Shown in pieces: positions 24,184 to 33,009 of a stretch of DNA of 64,000 nt. Position numbers and translations under genes: made by a program. The DNA is from Desmonostoc vinosum HA7617-LM4 (GTDB lineage Bacteria; Cyanobacteriota; Cyanobacteriia; Cyanobacteriales; Nostocaceae): NCBI GenBank assembly GCA_019359515.1, contig JAHHHC010000009.1, positions 147,807 to 211,806 of the forward strand, read 5' to 3'. Within the stretch, counting starts at the first letter, position 1. The number at the start of each line of letters is the position of its first letter. Under the pieces are notes generated by a model that saw only the letters and a list, made by a program, of their open reading frames with translations, was not told the DNA's origin and made no database searches.

Positions 24184-25311
24184 TTATATCCCTGAGTCAC
24201 CCTGATTTCTACTTTTCCTCTGCCTATAGTGACAAAAGAGGGTTAAGAAAACATCGCTATCTTTGCTAGCAATTACAGATATGGGATTAGTTGGAAATAA
24301 GCCATAGCGAACATAACCAATCAACTGGGTTAATACTAATCCCCCTAGAATAATAGCCACACCTGCGAGTGATCTTTGTGGCCATGCTTTTGCTTTTACT
24401 GGTGACTTTGCCGAACGTGGTAAGGGATTTAAACGATTTAAATCTTGTAAAACTTCCTCGGCTGACAGATAACGCTTTTGGTATTCTTCTTGCAACAATC
24501 TATCCAGTATTCGCCGCAAATCCTGACTCAGGCTTTGCTGTAAATGTTGTCGCCAATTAGCAACCCAGCCGTAATTATGTTGTTGCCAAAGTTCCCAAGG
24601 GTGAATTCCACTCAACAGATGAAAGCAAGTTGTACCAACACTATATAAATCACTCGCTCGGAAAGCTTCACCTCTCTGCATTTGTTCTACTGGTGCATAA
24701 CCCAAAGAACCAATCAGTGTTCCTGAACGAGGCATTGCTGTCATGGTCAGTTGCTTGGATGCACCAAAGTCAATTAGTACCAACTTGCCATCGCTATGAC
24801 GAATGATATTTTCTGGTTTGATATCGCGGTGAATGACTTGCTGTTGATGAACTGTCTTGAGAATTTCTAATAAATCGAGTAATAATTCTTTGATTTTTTG
24901 CTGGTTGAAAATTCCCTGCTGTTGTAATTCAACTAATAAATTCTGCCCCTCAATAAACTCCTGCACCAAATACAGGCGATTATCTTCGTTAAAATAGGCT
25001 AACAGTGTGGGGATTTGGGGATGTCTGCCTAACTGTTGCAGTCGCTTGGCTTCTTGTTCAAATAGTTCGGTGGCTTTATTTAATGCGCCTGTTCCCTGTA
25101 CTTGCGGTGCAAATTGCTTGATGACACAATGCTCATTGAGTTTGTCGATATCTTCTGCCAAATAAGTTTTACCAAATCCCCCACCACCTAATGATTTAAT
25201 TGGGCGATAACGGTTTCTCAACACCACCAATCCGACGCCGCAGTTTGTGCAAAACATTGTGCTATCAGGATTGGGCGGATTGTGGCAAGTTGAATTCAGG
25301 CAGCAGATCAT
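24184..25311 (-). CDS. Serine/threonine protein kinase (Hanks-type), possibly frameshifted at the C-terminus
   Basis: 375 residues. The N-terminus is a zinc-ribbon-like segment (MICCLNSTCHNPPNPDSTMF, then CTNCG; Cys3/4, 9, 21, 24). The kinase domain has the glycine loop GGGGFGKTYLAE (about 42-53), Lys65 (VIKQF), HRDIKPEN with Asp163, and DFG at 181-183, so it looks active. A single membrane helix (SLAGVAIILGGLVLTQLIGY) follows near residue 330. After the helix comes FPTNPISVIASKDSDVF, the usual linker to WD40 repeats, and then an abnormal tail (CHYRQRKSRNQGDSGI) and stop. The WD40 gene begins 11 bases later in a different frame. This suggests one ancestral kinase-WD40 receptor protein. Confidence 0.88.
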   Translation of the reverse strand: MICCLNSTCHNPPNPDSTMFCTNCGVGLVVLRNRYRPIKSLGGGGFGKTYLAEDIDKLNEHCVIKQFAPQVQGTGALNKATELFEQEAKRLQQLGRHPQIPTLLAYFNEDNRLYLVQEFIEGQNLLVELQQQGIFNQQKIKELLLDLLEILKTVHQQQVIHRDIKPENIIRHSDGKLVLIDFGASKQLTMTAMPRSGTLIGSLGYAPVEQMQRGEAFRASDLYSVGTTCFHLLSGIHPWELWQQHNYGWVANWRQHLQQSLSQDLRRILDRLLQEEYQKRYLSAEEVLQDLNRLNPLPRSAKSPVKAKAWPQRSLAGVAIILGGLVLTQLIGYVRYGLFPTNPISVIASKDSDVFLTLFCHYRQRKSRNQGDSGI

Positions 25312-25515
25312 AAACTGTGCTTCTGTGGGGAAATGTATTTATTATCGCTTAATCACATCCCACTCTTGGTAGAAACCGCAAAATAAAAGACTATTTATTT
25401 TGTTCCGGGGCAAAAGCTTTACTAGTTATGAAAAAATGTAATTCACGTTTAATGTGAATTAAGTTGGGAAAAATTGGTCTTGCTGATGTCATAAATCTTT
25501 GCCCTCACCCTAAAT

Positions 25516-25538
25516 CCCTCTCCCAGTTTGGGAGAGGG
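25516..25538. repeat. Palindrome CCCTCTCCC / GGGAGAGGG
   Basis: A 9-base stem with an AGTTT loop, surrounded by the widely repeated sequence CTCACCCTAAATCCCTCTCC. Probably a dispersed palindromic repeat; not followed by a T-run. Confidence 0.7.
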
Positions 25539-26019
25539 ACTTTGAAATTGCTCCTCTTGTCCCACACTTGGGAGAAGAGGTTGGGAGATGAGGGCTATTG
25601 TTGCATTCATCAACGGTATTCCTAATTCACATCAGACGTAATTCAGCTATTTTTGAAATATAGCAAAAATATCTACTAAAACCACTGGTTTATCTGTTAA
25701 CTATGGGATGGCTGATACAACCTATTGCTGCTCATTCCTAAACTTTAACTAGTTCCGTGGGTTTAAGTCCCCCGGTTCTATAATCGGCAAGTTTTGTATT
25801 GCTCAGATCTTGCACCTTTCAAACTGTCAGTCGCAAAACTTACCTAATTGTTCGGCTTCGCTCTCTACCGCCAGGGATTGTAAATCCCTGTCTTATAGCA
25901 AAAGTCCATTAAAATGGACTAAATGCAGAGACAAATAGATATGTAATTTTTATAACTTTATTGCGGCAGACTCATTATTTACACTGGCAGGTGCAACATG
26001 TGAGGTTGGGGTCAAATCC

Positions 26020-26213
26020 CCATTACAAAACTTAATTACGTTAGCGCAGCGGTAGCGAGTCCGCGATAGCGTTAGCGTTAGCGAAGCGGTAGCGAGTCCT
26101 CGAGCGTCAGCAGTAGCGTTAGCGAGTCATCGAGCGTCGGTACGAGCGTCAGCGTAAAGCCTACGGCATAGCTTCGCTTAGAGCGACACAGGAGCGTCGC
26201 GTCATTACGAATT
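26020..26213. repeat. Mosaic repeat sharing modules with 13070-13195 and 59628-59706
   Basis: Begins CATTACAAAACTTAATTACG and ends with GGAGCGTCGCGTCATTACGA. Both end modules occur, in inverted orientation, at 59628-59706 (one mismatch over about 60 bases in the module containing CGGCATAGCTTCGCTTAGAG). The centre has expanded GCGTTAGCG / GCGGTAGCGAG / CGAGCGTC units. Confidence 0.85.
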
Positions 26214-26460
26214 ACGAATTACGAATTATTTAACCTATAATGACATGGGCGAATATAATTCGCTACTACACAAGCGAAGTCCACCTCCTTTGGAAAACAC
26301 GGAAAATCGAGTTCTTGAAACCCACGGAGGTGGGTTTTGTCTGTATAGTCGCGATTTCTAATCGCCGGGGTTAGTATTAATTTAGACTTTTCAAACAACC
26401 TCTAAGCACTAAAGTGCTTAATACTAACCAATAGAAATATTATACTAAGCTAATAACAAA

Positions 26461-27846
26461 TCAAATTAACCCTTCTAGTGTCTGTTGTAAATCATTTGTC
26501 AATTGAGCAACAGCTTGCTTAGCACCTAAGCGATTTGCTTTATATTCTGGGTAACGTTCAGAAACTGATATTGGTTCACCAATGGTGATTTTTACCCGTT
26601 GTTTACCTAATTGCGGACGCTGCATAGCTTTGTAACCTTTAATTTGAGCAATCATTTGCCATAAAATTAAAGTTGTCTCAGCAAACCTTTCTACTGTGGG
26701 TTTTTCTTTGATATAGTTCCCGGAAACTGCGACAAAACTTTCTACTAAACGCATATGCCACATGCGAGAATATGCCTCTTCAGCAACGCGATCGCCTAAT
26801 GCTTTTTCTACAGCAGATATTCCTTTTATATCCTTAAATTCTTCTCTAAATATATAATTCCAACCTGCTTGTTCTACCCGCCGACAACGATCATTCCATT
26901 CCCCCTTTGATGGCAAATCAAAATACTGTTCTGATATGAATAAAGACGCATTCATTAAAGCTTGTAGGCGATGTGCTAATGCCTCATTTCTATCTTTAAT
27001 TTCTCCATCAATAATTTGAACATCTGGTAATTTTTGATGATAAAACTTCGTATAAAATTTCTCCATTAACGACAATAAATGTTCCGCTAAACTCAATAAC
27101 CTGGGGTAAAGCGATTCTAAAGAAAAATCTTGATTTGGTTCTTGTATCAGTAAACCACTAGCCGCTTCTAATTCACTTAGAAGATTAGCGATCGCACCCC
27201 AAGGAGCATTAACATAACTATATTTAATTCCAACTGGTAAAATAAAAACTTGTTCAGCACGTCCAGCCTTAAACAAATCTTCAGCGCACCAAAAGCCCAA
27301 TTGAGCAATACCAGGTTCCAGTGGACTGATAATCTCTGACAAACCATTGGTAGCACCTTCCGGCGCTGCTGCTATTGGATATTTACCATTGGCGAACAAG
27401 TCACGCGCCGAACGTAACCCCGTCCAGTCTGCCTTACCCCGCTGAATTGACGTGCCACCCAAACGCGAAGCCATCCAACCAATGTGGGCACCTGCCCATA
27501 AAGGAATGCCGCGATCGTAGATAAAATGAGCATGAATAGGAAGTTGTAGCCTCGTGCCTTGCTCTCGTGCTACCTTTGGCACGAGTTGAGAAAACAAGTA
27601 GCCTAAACACAGCGGATCTTCTGTTTGAGGATGGCGAAATGCCAGTAAAAAGCGAATCTTACCCTCCTGAAACTGACGATATAAATCCACCAAAATTTCT
27701 ACATTGTCTGCCTCAATTTGAGTAATAGCTGTTTGCCAGCGTATCCAACTGGGTAGAGACAGATAAAAAACTCGCACAAACCAGGGGTTAAGCGATGGCG
27801 GAATAAATTCTAGAGGTGGCTGTGCTTGATAAATTACACCTGACAA
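26461..27846 (-). CDS. 1-acyl-sn-glycerol-3-phosphate acyltransferase-like protein (PlsC superfamily)
   Basis: 461 residues, longer than typical PlsC (~250). The acyltransferase HX4D motif is His72-Pro-Gln-Thr-Glu-Asp77 within LAFRHPQTEDPL. The second conserved block is around residues 150-172 with AAAPEGATNG, equivalent to the substrate-binding (F/P)EGTR block, here PEGATNG. The C-terminal ~200 residues are an extra helical region. The protein should transfer acyl groups to lysophosphatidate or a related acceptor at the membrane, but the long tail and altered motifs make the exact acceptor uncertain. It stands alone between repeat regions. The start ATG is followed by SGVIYQAQPPLEF, as in relatives. 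Confidence 0.78.
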   Translation of the reverse strand: MSGVIYQAQPPLEFIPPSLNPWFVRVFYLSLPSWIRWQTAITQIEADNVEILVDLYRQFQEGKIRFLLAFRHPQTEDPLCLGYLFSQLVPKVAREQGTRLQLPIHAHFIYDRGIPLWAGAHIGWMASRLGGTSIQRGKADWTGLRSARDLFANGKYPIAAAPEGATNGLSEIISPLEPGIAQLGFWCAEDLFKAGRAEQVFILPVGIKYSYVNAPWGAIANLLSELEAASGLLIQEPNQDFSLESLYPRLLSLAEHLLSLMEKFYTKFYHQKLPDVQIIDGEIKDRNEALAHRLQALMNASLFISEQYFDLPSKGEWNDRCRRVEQAGWNYIFREEFKDIKGISAVEKALGDRVAEEAYSRMWHMRLVESFVAVSGNYIKEKPTVERFAETTLILWQMIAQIKGYKAMQRPQLGKQRVKITIGEPISVSERYPEYKANRLGAKQAVAQLTNDLQQTLEGLI

Positions 27847-27875
27847 AATAGTTTGCTCCTAAAATTACAAAAACA

Positions 27876-27907
27876 GGGAGTAGGGAGTAGGGAGTAGGGA
27901 GTAGGGA
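27876..27907. repeat. Heptamer array (GGGAGTA)n
   Basis: Four and a half consecutive units of GGGAGTA upstream of the acyltransferase gene. The inverse (CCCTACTCCC) occurs at about 28033-28050. Confidence 0.85.
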
Positions 27908-28013
27908 TACAAAAACATTAAAAACTGTCTTTTGTGGGTGATTGCCCACTGTTAGGAAAAGATTTGTGCTGAGATTGCTTGCAACGAGGCACACAATGCG
28001 TCCTTACTTCAAT

Positions 28014-28033
28014 CCCACGCCTTAAGGCGTGGG
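28014..28033. repeat. Perfect 20-bp palindrome CCCACGCC-TTAA-GGCGTGGG
   Basis: A perfect palindrome preceded by GCGTCCTTACTTCAAT. Read on the minus strand it gives a hairpin followed by ATTGAAGTAAGGACGC. This resembles the hairpin ends of IS200/IS605-type elements in cyanobacteria, so it may be a solo end or MITE derivative. No transposase remnant is seen here. Confidence 0.65.
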
Positions 28034-28197
28034 TTCCCTACTCCCTACTCCCACATCGCCACTCCCTCTGAATGCTATTAAAAATAACCCACAACAATAG
28101 TATGAAAATACCTTCCCCTACTCTCCACTCTCCACCCCCCATTTTCAAGATATTTTAGTTGATATAGAAATTAGTAATTCTGGAAAAGGACTAAACG

Positions 28198-30009
28198 ATG
28201 CGACTATCACAAATGTTATTAATTACACTGCGGGATGATCCGGCAGATGCAGAAATTCCCAGCCATAAATTATTACTCCGTGCAGGTTACATCCGTCGCA
28301 TCGGTAGCGGAGTTTATGCATACTTACCATTGATGTGGCGAGTACTGCAAAAAGTTTCCCAAATCGTGCGAGAGGAAATGAACGCCATAGGCGCACAAGA
28401 ATGTCTCTTACCGCAATTACAACCCGCTGATTTGTGGAAAGAATCGGGACGCTGGGATACTTATACTAAAGCTGAAGGGATCATGTTTTCCTTGATTGAC
28501 CGCCGCGAGCAACAATTAGGATTAGGCCCGACTCACGAAGAAGTGGTTACAGCGATCGCTCGTGATATGATTCGTTCCTATCGTCAGCTACCCCAAACAC
28601 TCTACCAAATTCAAACCAAGTTCCGCGATGAAATCCGCCCCCGCTTTGGGTTGATGCGCGGACGAGAATTTATCATGAAAGATGCCTATTCTTTCAACGC
28701 CGATGAAGACAGCCTGAAAAAAACTTATCAAGATATGTATCAGGCTTACAGCAATATCCTGCGCCGTTCTGGTTTAGCTTTCCGGGCAGTAGAAGCCGAC
28801 TCAGGCGCAATTGGCGGTTCTGGTTCTCAAGAATTTATGGTGTTAGCAGACGCAGGAGAAGACGAAGTTCTCTACACCGAAGATGGCAAATATGCCGCCA
28901 ATGTCGAAAAAGCCGTTTCTTTACCAGCGGATGCCGAACTCTCACGGTTTACAAGCTATGAGAAACGCGATACACCTGGAACAGAGACGATAGAAAAGGT
29001 GTGTCAACTCCTCAAATGTTCTTCCACTCAATTAGTTAAAAATGTCCTTTACCAAACAGTTTATGATAACGGCATGACGGTGTTAGTTTTGGTAAGCATC
29101 CGTGGCGATCAAGAAGTAAATGAGGTCAAGTTGCAGAACGAATTGACCAAGTTAGCCGCCAATTATGATGCCAAAACTATTATTGCTTTGAGTGTGCCAA
29201 ATCAAGAAACACAGCAAACATGGACAGCAAAATCTCTACCTCTAGGCTACATTGCACCCGACATCGCAGATGAATATATAGCTGGCGGTAAACAGATTCA
29301 TGCTCAATTTATTCGATTGGTGGATCAGACAGCCATTGATTTAAAAAACTTTGTTACAGGTGCAAATGAGACTGGTTATCATGTCGTTGGCGCTAATTGG
29401 GGTGAGCAATTTAAGCTACCAGAGCTAAAAGTAGATATACGTAAGGCAAGACCAGGCGATCGCGCCACCCACAACCCCGAACAACTCCTACAAAGCGCCC
29501 GTGGCATCGAAGTAGGTCACATCTTCCAACTAGGTATCAAGTATTCTCAAGCTATGGGAGCAACTTATACCAACGAACAGGGTGAAGAAAAACCACTGAT
29601 TATGGGTTGTTACGGTATTGGCGTGTCACGATTAGCACAATCAGCTGTTGAGCAATCCTACGATCAAGATGGGATTGTTTGGCCAGTGGCGATCGCACCC
29701 TACCACACCATAGTTACAATTCCTAACATTAACGACGCTCAACAAGTGGCAACAGCCGAAAAACTCCACGTCGAACTCAATCAAGCGGGAATTGAAACTT
29801 TACTTGATGACCGTGACGAACGAGCGGGAGTAAAATTCAAAGACGCCGACTTGATAGGCATCCCCTATCGGATTGTAACAGGGCGAGCGATCGCCAACGG
29901 CAAAGTCGAAGTTGTAGAAAGAGCAACTCGCAAATCTCAAGAAATTGCCATTGATCAAGTTGTAATTACAATCAAGCAGTGGATTACAGCGGCAGTAGCT
30001 AGAGACTAG
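28198..30009 (+). CDS. proS: Prolyl-tRNA synthetase (bacterial type)
   Basis: Class II synthetase that charges tRNA(Pro). The 603 residues contain motif 1 and 2 regions ([40 protein letters not shown]), the prokaryotic editing insertion (about residues 230-385, with [11 protein letters not shown] and [12 protein letters not shown]), motif 3 ([10 protein letters not shown]) and the C-terminal anticodon-binding domain. Start [20 protein letters not shown] is typical. It is monocistronic, followed by a purine-rich repeat array. Confidence 0.97.
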   Translation: MRLSQMLLITLRDDPADAEIPSHKLLLRAGYIRRIGSGVYAYLPLMWRVLQKVSQIVREEMNAIGAQECLLPQLQPADLWKESGRWDTYTKAEGIMFSLIDRREQQLGLGPTHEEVVTAIARDMIRSYRQLPQTLYQIQTKFRDEIRPRFGLMRGREFIMKDAYSFNADEDSLKKTYQDMYQAYSNILRRSGLAFRAVEADSGAIGGSGSQEFMVLADAGEDEVLYTEDGKYAANVEKAVSLPADAELSRFTSYEKRDTPGTETIEKVCQLLKCSSTQLVKNVLYQTVYDNGMTVLVLVSIRGDQEVNEVKLQNELTKLAANYDAKTIIALSVPNQETQQTWTAKSLPLGYIAPDIADEYIAGGKQIHAQFIRLVDQTAIDLKNFVTGANETGYHVVGANWGEQFKLPELKVDIRKARPGDRATHNPEQLLQSARGIEVGHIFQLGIKYSQAMGATYTNEQGEEKPLIMGCYGIGVSRLAQSAVEQSYDQDGIVWPVAIAPYHTIVTIPNINDAQQVATAEKLHVELNQAGIETLLDDRDERAGVKFKDADLIGIPYRIVTGRAIANGKVEVVERATRKSQEIAIDQVVITIKQWITAAVARD

Positions 30010-30060
30010 GGAGATGAGGGAGATGGGGGAGATGGGGGAGATGAGGGAGATGAGGGAGAA
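30010..30060. repeat. Purine-rich 9-bp array (GGGAGATGA/GGGAGATGG)n
   Basis: Five to six tandem units begin directly after the proS stop codon. They are the same family as 9403-9438 and, inverted, 32840-32876. CGCGTCCCC units follow to about 30090. Confidence 0.88.
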
Positions 30061-30315
30061 ATTTTCTCCGCGTCCCCGCGTCCCCATTCCCCAAAACTTA
30101 CATAACTAGGCAGGTGACGCATTAGAAATACAAATTCTAGAATTAAAGCAACAGACCATAAAAATCTTTATTCCCATTCCCCGTGGGCTGAGCGGAGTCG
30201 AAGCCCACTCCCTACTCCCCATTTCAGGAAACTCTGCACTCATAAGTATCGTCCTTAACCACGCTTCTCCTCAAACAGATAACATCTCAGCCCTCATTTA
30301 TAGAAGGTTTTGAAT

Positions 30316-30933
30316 ATGAAAGACCAACAAGGATCTAACCCTAATCGTATTTCTTCAGCTGTGATTGGAGCTGTCTCAGCTGCGGTTGTAGCGGCGGGTG
30401 GCGGCGTGGCTTGGTTTACTTTGAATTCCAACAATAGCCCCACACCATCAAGCCCCTCGCAAAGTCTTAGCCAACCAAAGCAGCCATCAACCGCACAACA
30501 AGGTAATGAGCAAACAGCCAATATTTATTGGCTCAGGCCAAGACAAACAACTGTGGATTTGGTTCCTCAGCCAGTTCAAGTAGCGGCTGTACAGCCTAGC
30601 CAAGTTTTAGAAAAAGCTTTTCAAAGTTTATTAGCAGGCCCAAAAGCAGAAGCAGACTCTACCACCATCCCCAAAGGAACTAAACTGCTGGGGTTGAAAG
30701 TAGAAAATGATGAGGTTCACGTTGATTTATCTGAAGATTTTACCAGTGGCGGCGGTAGTACCTCAATGGTAGGTAGAGTCGGACAAGTTGTTTACACCGC
30801 CACAACTTTAAATCCCAAAGCCAAAGTTTACATTGCAGTCAACGGTAAACAGTTGGATGTTTTAGGCGGTGAAGGCGTAGATTTAGAACAACCACTAACT
30901 CGTGAAAGCTTTAAGCAAAACTATCCGCTTTAG
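30316..30933 (+). CDS. GerMN domain-containing membrane-anchored protein
   Basis: 205 residues from the ATG at 30316 (an in-frame TTG lies two codons upstream). A membrane anchor or signal peptide spans residues ~14-38 (AVIGAVSAAVVAAGGGVAW), followed by a Ser/Pro/Gln-rich linker. The C-terminal half is a GerMN domain: IYWLRPRQTT, VLEKAFQSLLAGPKAE, TTIPKGTKLLGLKVENDEVH, VDLSEDF. GerMN domains occur in extracytoplasmic proteins (GerM, LpqB) and probably bind peptidoglycan or polymer; the cyanobacterial role is unknown. It stands alone. Confidence 0.85.
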   Translation: MKDQQGSNPNRISSAVIGAVSAAVVAAGGGVAWFTLNSNNSPTPSSPSQSLSQPKQPSTAQQGNEQTANIYWLRPRQTTVDLVPQPVQVAAVQPSQVLEKAFQSLLAGPKAEADSTTIPKGTKLLGLKVENDEVHVDLSEDFTSGGGSTSMVGRVGQVVYTATTLNPKAKVYIAVNGKQLDVLGGEGVDLEQPLTRESFKQNYPL

Positions 30934-31018
30934 TTATTGGTCATTAGTCATTGGTTATTGGTTGTAAATGAGTAAAATCTAACAAATGACCAAAGACAAA
31001 GCACAAATGACAACCAAC

Positions 31019-31366
31019 TTACCTTTTACCATTCAATATGCGAAAATTACGGGCTTGCTGTTCTAACCTTGTGGCAAGGCGATCGCAAACCCGATTACAC
31101 AATTCAAAAATCATTTGGTCTTCTACCCGGTAGTAAGCACAAGTCCCCTCACTACGACGGCTAAGGATTCCGGCTTGCCACATTACCTTGAGGTGTTTTG
31201 ACACATTCGCTTGAGACGTTTGTGTTGCTTCTACCAACTCTTGCACGCATTTTTCCTCATCCCGCAGTAGGTGCAACAACCGCAGGCGCATCGGCTCGCT
31301 TAATAGGCTGAAGTATTCAGCTACTTGTTGCACCACTTCCTCCGGTACAGGCAACGCTTGTTTCAT
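31019..31366 (-). CDS. ArsR/SmtB family transcriptional regulator
   Basis: 115 residues with a winged helix-turn-helix: FSLLSEPMRLRLLHLLRDEE, then CVQELVEATQTSQANVSKHL and AGILSRRSEGTCAYYRVED. This is the ArsR family, dimeric repressors released by metals or by cysteine oxidation. Cysteines are present in KCVQEL, in GTCAYY and in ELCNRVCDR. This is compatible with a metal or thiol-redox site, but the classical alpha5 zinc histidines of SmtB are not seen. It is transcribed toward accB, 62 bases ahead on the same strand side, yet probably has its own promoter. The target genes are unknown. Confidence 0.88.
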   Translation of the reverse strand: MKQALPVPEEVVQQVAEYFSLLSEPMRLRLLHLLRDEEKCVQELVEATQTSQANVSKHLKVMWQAGILSRRSEGTCAYYRVEDQMIFELCNRVCDRLATRLEQQARNFRILNGKR

Positions 31367-31428
31367 CAGAATTGACCCGCAAGAACTGACAATTTTAACA
31401 ATGACTCATTTCATATATAGATTAATAC

Positions 31429-31989
31429 TTAATCAGGGTTAATTCGCATCAAAGGCTGACCATATTCTACCGGTTCGCCATTTTGCACCAAAATTTCCAT
31501 GACTTGTCCGGAGACTTCTGCCTCAATTTCGTTCATCAGCTTCATAGCTTCGATGATACAGACTGGTTGATCACTACGGACGCGATCGCCTACTTCCACA
31601 AATGGTGCTTCACCCGGAGCAGGAGCGCGATAAAATGTTCCCACCATAGGAGAAGCCACCTCTACTAAGCGCTTATCAATTGTAGAGGTGGTATTTGCTG
31701 ACAACTGCAATTGTGCCCCACCAGCAGCATTATCAAAAACACGAGCTGCTGTTGCCACCTCAGTGACTGTATTTGCAGTTGTCTGGTTTCCTATAGGTGA
31801 AACCGATGTCAATCCCGAACCAACCACACCACCTAACGTCGTTTGGTTTCCCGGCACTGCATGATTGCCAAAACTCACAGCTTTACGTACCGTGAGTTCA
31901 AAGTCGTCGCTTTTGAGCGTGACTTCTGCGATGTCCGTTTGTGCGATAGTTACCAATAGTTGGCGGATTTCATTAAAGTCCAATGGCAC
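31429..31989 (-). CDS. accB: Biotin carboxyl carrier protein of acetyl-CoA carboxylase
   Basis: AccB carries the biotin used by acetyl-CoA carboxylase to make malonyl-CoA for fatty acid synthesis. The 186 residues start with the conserved MPLDFNEIRQLLVTIAQTDI, have a low-complexity linker (about 50-105), and end with the biotinyl domain VEVASPMVGTFYRAPAPGEA. The biotin attachment site is Lys150 in EAMKLMN. It lies 109 bases downstream of efp on the same strand, the efp-accB order found throughout cyanobacteria and many bacteria. A short palindrome (AATCCCTATATAGGGATT, about 32049-32066) lies between the two genes. Confidence 0.97.
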   Translation of the reverse strand: MPLDFNEIRQLLVTIAQTDIAEVTLKSDDFELTVRKAVSFGNHAVPGNQTTLGGVVGSGLTSVSPIGNQTTANTVTEVATAARVFDNAAGGAQLQLSANTTSTIDKRLVEVASPMVGTFYRAPAPGEAPFVEVGDRVRSDQPVCIIEAMKLMNEIEAEVSGQVMEILVQNGEPVEYGQPLMRINPD

Positions 31990-32098
31990 AGTTTTTATTA
32001 CCTCGACCTATTCCGTAAACTAAAATCTTATGTGTGGCAGGGATTTAATCCCTATATAGGGATTGAAATCGGTAATTACATCTCAATGGAGACGAAAT

Positions 32099-32656
32099 TT
32101 ACTCCCTGCCCATGTATTTATCATCGCGGGTATCAATACGGATGCGTTCTCCTTGAGAGATAAACAAAGGAACCATCACACTTGCCCCAGTTTCTACAAT
32201 AGCTGGCTTTGTACCGCCTGTAGCCGTGTCACCCTTTACACCAGGATCTGTTTGTACAACCTCCAGAACTACGGAGTTAGGCAGTTCTACTTCTAATACT
32301 TGTTCGCCCCAACGAATGACATTGGCTTCCATACCTTCTTTGAGATATTTGACGCGATCGCCAATCTGTGCAGCACTCAATCTACCTTCTTCATAGGTTT
32401 CCATATCCATAAAGACGTATTCATCACCCTCTTTATAGGTATGCTGCATCGTGCTTTTTTCCAAAGTAGCTTGCGGTACTGTTTCACCCGCTCGGAACGT
32501 TCTTTCGACAACGTTCCCATTCTGGACATTTTTCAATTTAGTTCGGACAAAAGCCGAGCCTTTGCCTGGCTTGACGTGGAGGAATTCAACCACACGCCAT
32601 ACAGAACCATCTAACACAATTGAAACACCAGGTCGAAAATCGTTACTGGAGATCAT
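32099..32656 (-). CDS. efp: Translation elongation factor P
   Basis: EF-P relieves ribosome stalling at polyproline stretches. The ATG at 32656 gives [20 protein letters not shown], the standard N-terminus, and 185 residues, the normal length; the longer upstream frame is not conserved. The tip lysine is Lys32 in KPGKGSAFV. The KOW-like domain I, and OB domains II and III (ending [17 protein letters not shown]), are all present. It is the first gene of the efp-accB unit. Confidence 0.97.
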   Translation of the reverse strand: MISSNDFRPGVSIVLDGSVWRVVEFLHVKPGKGSAFVRTKLKNVQNGNVVERTFRAGETVPQATLEKSTMQHTYKEGDEYVFMDMETYEEGRLSAAQIGDRVKYLKEGMEANVIRWGEQVLEVELPNSVVLEVVQTDPGVKGDTATGGTKPAIVETGASVMVPLFISQGERIRIDTRDDKYMGRE

Positions 32657-33009
32657 GAAGCTTTCAAATTTTTGAAGACAATCGGCATTTATTGTACCCT
32701 TCAAGGGGGATAATTGGTCAGTTGTCAATTATCAGTTGTCATTGGGAATTGCGAATGGGGAACTCAGAGCCGCCACGTTAGCGAAGCCCAGTGGGGATTA
32801 GGGGTAATGGGGACGCGGGGACGCGGAGAAAATTTCTCCCTCATCCCCCTCATCCCCCTCATCCCCTAGTTGGCGGAGTCGAACCACACCTCCCCAACAC
32901 CCTAGTCAAAACTCAGCACTCAGCACTCATCACTAGGCACTGTTACTGTGGGAAGATGATTGATGGGTTACGTCCAGTCAACAATTTGATGCTGCGTTTG
33001 AGCTATCCC
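32657..33009. other. Intergenic region with repeat arrays
   Basis: 353 bases between divergent efp and the cyclophilin gene. It contains TCAGTTGTCA units (about 32717-32745), GGGGACGCGGGGACGC units (about 32809-32828), a CTCATCCCC array (about 32840-32876) and CAGCACTCAGCACTCATCACT (about 32914-32935). Both promoters lie here, but no clear elements were identified. The long upstream extension of the cyclophilin reading frame passes through these repeats and is not coding. Confidence 0.65.
32840..32876. repeat. Pyrimidine-rich array (CTCATCCCC)n
   Basis: Three to four units of CTCATCCCC, the inverse of the GGGGATGAG arrays at 9403 and 30010. Confidence 0.8.

Larger units (their letters stand above)
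25312..26460. other. Repeat-rich intergenic region
   Basis: About 1.15 kb with no gene. It contains AATTCAC-n-GTGAATT (25440-25460), a hairpin at 25516-25538, an AGGGATT/AATCCCT hairpin at about 25873-25889, AGTCCATTAAAATGGACT at about 25905-25922, a large mosaic repeat at 26020-26213, tandem ATTACGAATTACGAATTACG (about 26203-26226), and an ACCCAC/GTGGGT hairpin at 26320-26336 followed by TTTTGT. The region looks like a landing site of many small palindromic elements. The kinase promoter should lie near 25330-25450. Confidence 0.75.
27847..28197. other. Intergenic region with arrays and a palindrome
   Basis: Contains a GGGAGTA heptamer array (27876-27907), a hairpin GTGGG/CCCAC at about 27934-27951, a perfect 20-base palindrome (28014-28033) and further CTACTCCC units. 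No gene was recognised. The promoter of proS must lie here. Confidence 0.65.

Noticed and set aside
32791..33009. N-terminal extension of the cyclophilin gene by 73 codons.
   Set aside because: It is read from purine-rich and CTCATCCCC repeats; a signal peptide starting at 33010 gives a protein of normal length.
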